Positions 58,461-64,000 of a stretch of 64,000 bases of DNA are shown here, one piece after another (within the stretch, counting starts at the first letter, position 1; every line of letters begins with the position of its first letter). The DNA comes from Sisyra terminalis. Its lineage: Eukaryota; Arthropoda; Insecta; Neuroptera; Sisyridae. Position numbers and translations under genes: made by a program. The stretch lies in NCBI GenBank assembly GCA_958496175.1, contig OY292278.1:12772001-12836000 (forward strand), read 5' to 3'. The notes beneath the pieces were generated by a model. That model had not been told where the DNA came from, did no database searches, and saw only the letters and a list, made by a program, of their open reading frames with translations.

Positions 58461-60922
58461 GGTTACTTTTTGGTTCGTGAAATTTTTATTGTTGGTACTG
58501 ATTTGGCATAAATATTTGAATTTGACCAATTTTTTTACCTTAACAAAAAAACAAAAAGATTCAAATGTAGGTATGTTACTTTATTTTTAATCCTTTTTTC
58601 AGCATTTCAATCCATTGACTACAAAAAAGTTTGTTAATAGTAAGACGTCAGAAAAAATTTCCAAGCAAACGAAGCCCTACAAAAAATTCGTTAGTAAGAA
58701 TAAGACTCCTGCAATCTTTGAATCCTGAAGATGGAAAATATCTTTTGGATTGAACACTTCAATTATCCTTTCATGGTTAGGTTGTGTTTCTATTTATATT
58801 TTTTTATACCCATATTCATAAATTGCCGATGCTATCTTTTTCAGAACCGAATTTTTTTAAATCATACATTTTTTATAACCATCACCATACTCTTTTCCAA
58901 AATTTTAGTTCTCACTTATCAATCCATATTTATTTTGTTGGACAAGAAATTTTGGGAGATAAACATCGATTTAATAAAAGATTCCTCTTTCTTATGCATC
59001 ATTTTGGATTTACTCTTAAAGCTATTGCTTTAGTGCAATAGTTCAACCTTAATTAAAATAGACTCTTTATAGTTAAGCAAGTTTTTTCTGGAAAAAACAA
59101 ATTTTATTGAACATTTAAGAAAATAAAAATCAATGTCTTGTGGAAAGCTTAAACAATTCTTCGATCAAAAAATTACAATTTTTTATATCAATTGATTTAT
59201 GCAACCAAAGAATAATTGAGATGTTCTTGTTGAAAATATATTTTTTTAAATAGAATTTAACTAACGCCGTTGCAGTGAAGATAATCCAATATTTTTTTTT
59301 TTTTTATATCTTTGCTTTTATTCTTCAACGAATCCCAAAAATTGAACATTTAAACATAACGAAACCATAAAATTTCCAAGTAATTACTCGATTCTTGAAA
59401 TACTTGATTAAATCAATTCTTTCCAAGATTTATTGTACAATAGCTCAGTTAAAAAAATTAATAAGTCACCCGTTCTAGTTTATATCCAGAATGATATATA
59501 ATGAATATTTGAAATTCGCAAAAACCCACCATGAAATTAAAATTTGATCTAATTGACATTTTTAGCCTTGGAAAATTATTAAACAAGTGTTTCAATCATT
59601 AAGAGACGCTTGAAAAATTGATTCAAAAACTCCCAAACAAATACTCTGTACTTATATCCCCAGATGTTTATATAAATCTCTAATTTATTTTCTTTTCAAT
59701 TCAATTCAACACTGTCTTGTTTAATTAACGTCTTCGTAGTAATAAGAGTGACTCACAACATACCAAAAAAAAAAAACTCATTTATTTTACTCAAAATTTA
59801 TCTTTTATTTTCTTAAAATTTTTATAATCTTAAAATTGAAGATAAAAATAGCAATGCTGCTATTCTAGGCCACAAAAGATATTCTTCTTTCTTTAAGTCT
59901 TTATTCTCGCAAATGCTTTTATTCTTGTGTGATTATATTGATTTTCTTGACGTTCATAGAGTCAATCATGAGCAAATTTAATATAAATTGAATAATTATA
60001 TCGCTATTATTACGGTAATAAGTCAAGTTATGCTGAAGTTATTGCGATTACATTTATTTTATTTATACCCACTCGACTGCAGCTATATTAAAATCGCTAT
60101 AAATTTTCTTAATTTTATGTTACAAGTATTTTGATTTTCCGTTTTCTTTGCTATAACTTTAAAATATACTTTATTTAATTGTGCTATAACGGAATTTGTT
60201 TGTGTGGTTCAAGGAGGTTTGCTTGTAATTTTGGCAACTAACACTTAATTATTAAACAAGGAAACCGTCAATTCTTTGGCGTGAAAATATGAATTTGAAT
60301 ACAGGATGTTGGAAATTGTTAAATATAATTTTAAGTACTGCTTTTATAAATTATTTCTGTTTTATTTGCTTTACGTTTACCTTAACGATTAACATGGTTT
60401 AAACTGATTTAAAATTAGAACTTAATTAAAGTTGAAATACTGTCGTAATTAACATAGTATTTATCATAATTTCTTACTTCTTATATAACTTATAGAATTC
60501 ATTTCATAAATACTTTGCAACTTTTAATATTTATTTAAATATTTGTATTAAATATTTTATAACCGTTTAAATATGAAAAATTAAAATTTAGGTTGAAATC
60601 AATTGTAGAAGAGCAATTTCTTAAACGGATTTTAAATTGACTTTTATTGAATTTTTGGAACAATAAAATTGGAAAAAAAAGAAAAAGAAATTATTCTATC
60701 ATTAGTCCGAATCAAAGCTTAAAAAATTAATTTTTGAATGATTTTTTTCAATTAATGAAAGATATGAAGTTGTAAAATCAATTAAGTGCATTTTAAATTC
60801 ATTAAAATCAGAAGTCACTGATTTAATCAATATACATGGGTACATTCAAATACGGAATTCAAATTTTGTATTTAACATTAAATATTAATAAGATGTACGA
60901 GAAAGTAATTGTGCATTTAAGG
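58461..60922. other. AT-rich region, no gene recognised
   Basis: Open frames near 58731-59041 are hydrophobic, Phe/Ile-rich translations of T-rich DNA rather than convincing membrane proteins. Nothing else recognised. Confidence 0.4.
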
Positions 60923-61189
60923 AATACACCTTTCAAATTTCATCAGTCAGTTGCGACAAATAATAAATATATTATTAAATATTTAAATGATATATCAGAA
61001 TGTGGTAGACCAAACAAATTAGCAGAGTTTTACTTCATTTATTTCAATTGCAACGTGAATTTCAATGAAATAAATGAAGTAAAACACTGCTAATTGGTTT
61101 GGTCTACCACATCCTGATATATCCTTTACATATATAATAATATATTTATTATTTGTCCCAACTGACCTATAAAATTTGAAAGGTGTATT
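60923..61189. mobile_element. 267-bp foldback element
   Basis: Arms of about 120 bp pair with roughly 90 percent identity by eye. They share AATACACCTTTCAAATTT at the ends, AATAATAAATATATTATTA, and GTGGTAGACCAAAC near the centre, with an inner TTTTACTTCATTTATTTCA pair around a short loop. No coding sequence; an 85-codon frame across the left arm is an artefact. Confidence 0.8.
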
Positions 61190-61252
61190 ACTTATATGAT
61201 ATAGACATCTGATAAGAAAAGATTCTTTTTAAATTAAAAACCAGCAATATTT

Positions 61253-61255
<3 letters not shown>

Positions 61256-61292
<37 letters not shown>
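61256..61292. repeat. TA microsatellite
   Basis: About 18 TA dinucleotides in a row just after the foldback element. Confidence 0.95.
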
Positions 61293-61298
<6 letters not shown>

Positions 61299-62199
61299 CA
61301 TATACATTAGACTGAATATGTAAATAATATCAAAAACTTTTATAAAGATAAGTTATAGAAAAAAAGTGCTCTACAAAAAATGTCCTATAAAATTTTCTCA
61401 TAAAATTGATGGTTGCGTCAAAATATTGAAAAAATTTTAAAATTTCTCTTTAGTTCAACTTTGACCCTGAATAACTTTTGAAGAAATAAATATATCAAAA
61501 ACTTGTAAAAGACCTTCTTTGTAGATCGTTCAATTTTCTACAAGAATATACCTTGGTCATTCCGAAATATTGTCACCCACGTGACCAATAAAATTCCAAA
61601 GTGCAAGAGAATATTGTTCCCATATTATTTATCGAAATTTACGATGCGGCACCTCTTAATATTAATATTAAGAGGTTAAACTTTCACAGAATTTTTTTTG
61701 TCATTCCCAACAATATTTTCGATATAATTAAGAAAAAAAATCCTCATTTTTTTTGAATCACTCTAATATATTATATATATGGTAGACTATGCTAAATTTT
61801 TCTTCAAATAATAATGTCCCAGTAACAATATATAATACCAAAAGCGATAAAAATATTTATTTCGATATAAAGATAAATTTCTTACTACTGAAAGTGCATT
61901 GGAAGTAAACTATAGTTTTTATTGTATTTATGTTTTAGTATTTCAACGATAATAACTTACACATAAAAGATAGATATATGGTGTTATGGACTTTTTTGTA
62001 GATCTGTGTAAGATAAACATTTCCATTTCACATTTAAATCGTGTAATTCTTATGGTTTTTGCAGGGTACACCATAATAATTTGCAGATGATAGAATTTTT
62101 TCGTACTTACTTTACCCTTATCATTATATTTTGAACAATGCACGCATTATCTTTAAAAATTACAGCTTATATGTAATTTTGATGTATAATCTATACTAT
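61293..62199. other. AT-rich spacer
   Basis: Nothing recognised. Confidence 0.4.
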
Positions 62200-62298
62200 T
62201 GTAAAATTTCATTAAAATCCATTCCGTAGTTTTGGGGTGAAAGAGTATCAAAAATCCATACATCCATACAAACAAATTTCTCTTTAATAATAATAAGG
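62200..62298 (+). mobile_element. 3'-end fragment of a widespread insect retroposon or Helitron
   Basis: AAATTTCATTAAAATCCATT, then GTAGTTTTGGGGTGAAAGAG, then CATACATCCATACAAACAAA and a final AATAATAATAAGGAT. This word order is very common in insect genomes at the 3' ends of RTE-type retroposons and of some Helitrons. I cannot tell which from this fragment. Confidence 0.45.
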
Positions 62299-63791
62299 AT
62301 TCTGAAATCAATAGTTAATTTTTGATTTATATTTAAATTTAGCATCTTTTTGAATTTTAAAAGCATGGGTATTCGGTCTTGATACTAAAGTTGGGCAGTT
62401 TCTAGTTTTCATATATATAAATATAAAGATCTGATTAACTACGTTTTCAAAATTAAACCCAGGTCACCCAAAACCATGGCCTTTTCTAAACAAAATCAAT
62501 TTTAACGATAGGTCAAATGTATTTCCAATAAATAAATTTCATTTCCTCATAATATTAAAAATAAATCCAATATCAAATAGGATTCAATATTTCTAAAATT
62601 TTTCTTTTACCTAAAACTACGTTGAAATGAAATCCTTTTTACTAAACAATGTTTATGAAAATATATCGAATATGTTGAAATATGATATTTTTCTTTCGGT
62701 CGTGAAATCTTTTTTCAACTCTTGTAAAAGCCACCATTTCTTTATTTTCCCTGGTAAAAGCTTTCAAGCTTTCTCCTTTGAAATTATGACAATGACATTT
62801 ACCTATAAAATGATATACTTGCTGATGATAGAATTCAAAAAAGAATCATAACTTTTATCTTGTAAATAAGATGATGTCTTTCATGAACTTTTATTTGTTC
62901 TTATGAAATATATCTGCAACACTTAATTAAAGCTTCAAAGCTAAGATCAATAGAAATTTTTACTGAAAAATAATTGCGCAAGGACATAAAAATCGTCTTA
63001 ATTTTGAATACTTCTTTTCTTAAAAAGTTTAGTTTTATTTTTAATAGACAAATGTCTAATACAAAATAGACAGGAAAGCAAAGGAATTTTATTTATTATT
63101 TTTTTTTATGGGCAAATAAAATTCCTATTTTACAACAGTAGAAACAAGTCTTATATATCGCAACTTTACTTAAACTGGCATGCTATATTTTAACAGAATG
63201 ATAATTGTAATTGTATAAATGTTTCATATTTCAACTTTCTTTTCCATGAACAAGTTTAAACTTATAACTTTTCACTAAAACTCTTACCGAGCAAAAGTTT
63301 GATTACAAATCAAAATGTGTCATAAACACGACGTGATATCTGTCTTGTACTGTGATTTTTATTATTTTTTTCAATAAAGAAGTAAAGTGAATGTTTCACA
63401 CATGACGGAAAATTGAAATTCAAAAATTCGAATTAGGTTACTGGACTACATAGCACTGCATGTGAGTTCCATAAATAAATCTTAACTTTAGATCTATTAG
63501 AACCAATTAAATGACGCGATAAACACAATTTATTACATTGTCAGAAAGGCTTCGTAGAAAATATAACAACCTATCCAACCACAAACCGATGCCAAACTGT
63601 TAACTGCCAAGTGTTTTCCTTTTTCCATATATCTCTGAACGATCAACAAAGAAAATTTACACGTGTTATCATTTTTACGATGAAAACAAACTAACAACAG
63701 TTTCTATTAACAACGATATTCATTATTACTACCGATTAATTAAATTGTTTCTAGTAAACGTTGGATTTTACGAATGAATTAATTTTCTATG
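62299..63791. other. AT-rich region, no gene recognised
   Basis: A 74-codon plus-strand frame at 62627-62851 has no recognisable domain. Nothing else seen. Confidence 0.4.
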
Positions 63792-63912
63792 GTATTTACG
63801 TAAAGAGCTAAGAGGTAAAGCATGGTGAATCGGCCCAGGAAAGATATTTGAATGATACTTGAATTGAATGATACTTGTAGGTACATATATAAAAATTAAG
63901 ATCCTGACAATT
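63792..63912 (+). repeat. Dispersed repeat shared with 8.1 kb, copy 2
   Basis: Second copy of 8100-8200, with an internal duplication of GAATGATACTTG. Same orientation. Confidence 0.55.
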
Positions 63913-64000
63913 TCAGATCTTTATCACAATTTGTTTTTGTAGAAAGAACTATAAAAGTATACAAAATCGGTTCTGGAATACATTTTAAAAATGAAAACCA

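Noticed and set aside
58731..59041. Hydrophobic open frames suggesting a membrane protein
   Set aside because: Two overlapping frames of T-rich DNA with no start context, splice sites or family resemblance.
1..64000. tRNA, rRNA or CRISPR features
   Set aside because: Scanned by eye for tRNA B-box (GGTTCGA) contexts and spaced direct repeats. The only tRNA-related sequence is the LTR primer-binding site, and no regularly spaced short repeats were found.

Overview
This window is AT-rich eukaryotic DNA, almost certainly from an insect and plausibly a beetle. The evidence is two Rebers-Riddiford (RR-1 type) cuticular protein genes with short GT-AG introns, jockey-like LINE fragments, an errantivirus-like Ty3/gypsy relic and insect-style MITEs. 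There are no bacterial operons, no CRISPR array and no rRNA or tRNA gene that I could recognise. Most of the 64 kb is non-coding sequence and transposon debris. The species call is an inference; the insect call is firm.

Genes. The only well-supported host genes are two tandem cuticular protein paralogs on the minus strand: 18797-19801 (3 coding exons, 295 aa) and 24613-25802 (4 coding exons, 338 aa). Both start with a 12-nt coding exon that holds only the first four residues of the signal peptide. Both carry N-terminal NDGKY/YKHVD-type repeats, a Gly/Ser-rich linker and a C-terminal chitin-binding RR-1 domain. The downstream gene lacks the intron that splits the RR domain of the upstream gene. 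A possible two-exon 42-aa gene at 2307-2578 (+) is weakly supported.

Transposon layout. 5.8-7.3 kb: a hAT-like non-autonomous element holding two copies of a small MITE that makes 9-bp target duplications (further copies at 16.8 and 53.85 kb). 10.4-16.5 kb: a rearranged errantivirus-like gypsy relic. Its LTR, primer-binding site and gag start lie on the plus strand inside an older transposase pseudogene. They are joined head to head to a minus-strand env/integrase/RNase H/RT block, and two further MITEs sit in the integrase. 31.5-32 kb and 49.2 kb: a foldback family. 32.8-35.5 kb: an array of roughly 404-bp repeats with a hammerhead-like core, split by a LINE. 37.2-37.9 kb: a 721-bp element with TTAA duplications. 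39.4-41.8 kb: a Helitron-like element carrying a LINE with its own target duplication. 44.2 kb: an old LINE remnant. 47.3-48.6 kb: a very long, nearly perfect inverted repeat. 50.2-51.7 and 57.7-58.5 kb: more LINE copies. 54.9 and 60.9 kb: smaller hairpin/foldback elements.

How it works together. The cuticular genes are probably co-regulated structural genes: same strand, each with a TATA box and a poly(A) signal. Everything else is best read as successive transposon insertions, several datable relative to one another by nesting. The least explained signals are the 404-bp array with its ribozyme-like core, the 1.3-kb hairpin (a possible small-RNA source) and the 9-bp-TSD MITE family.
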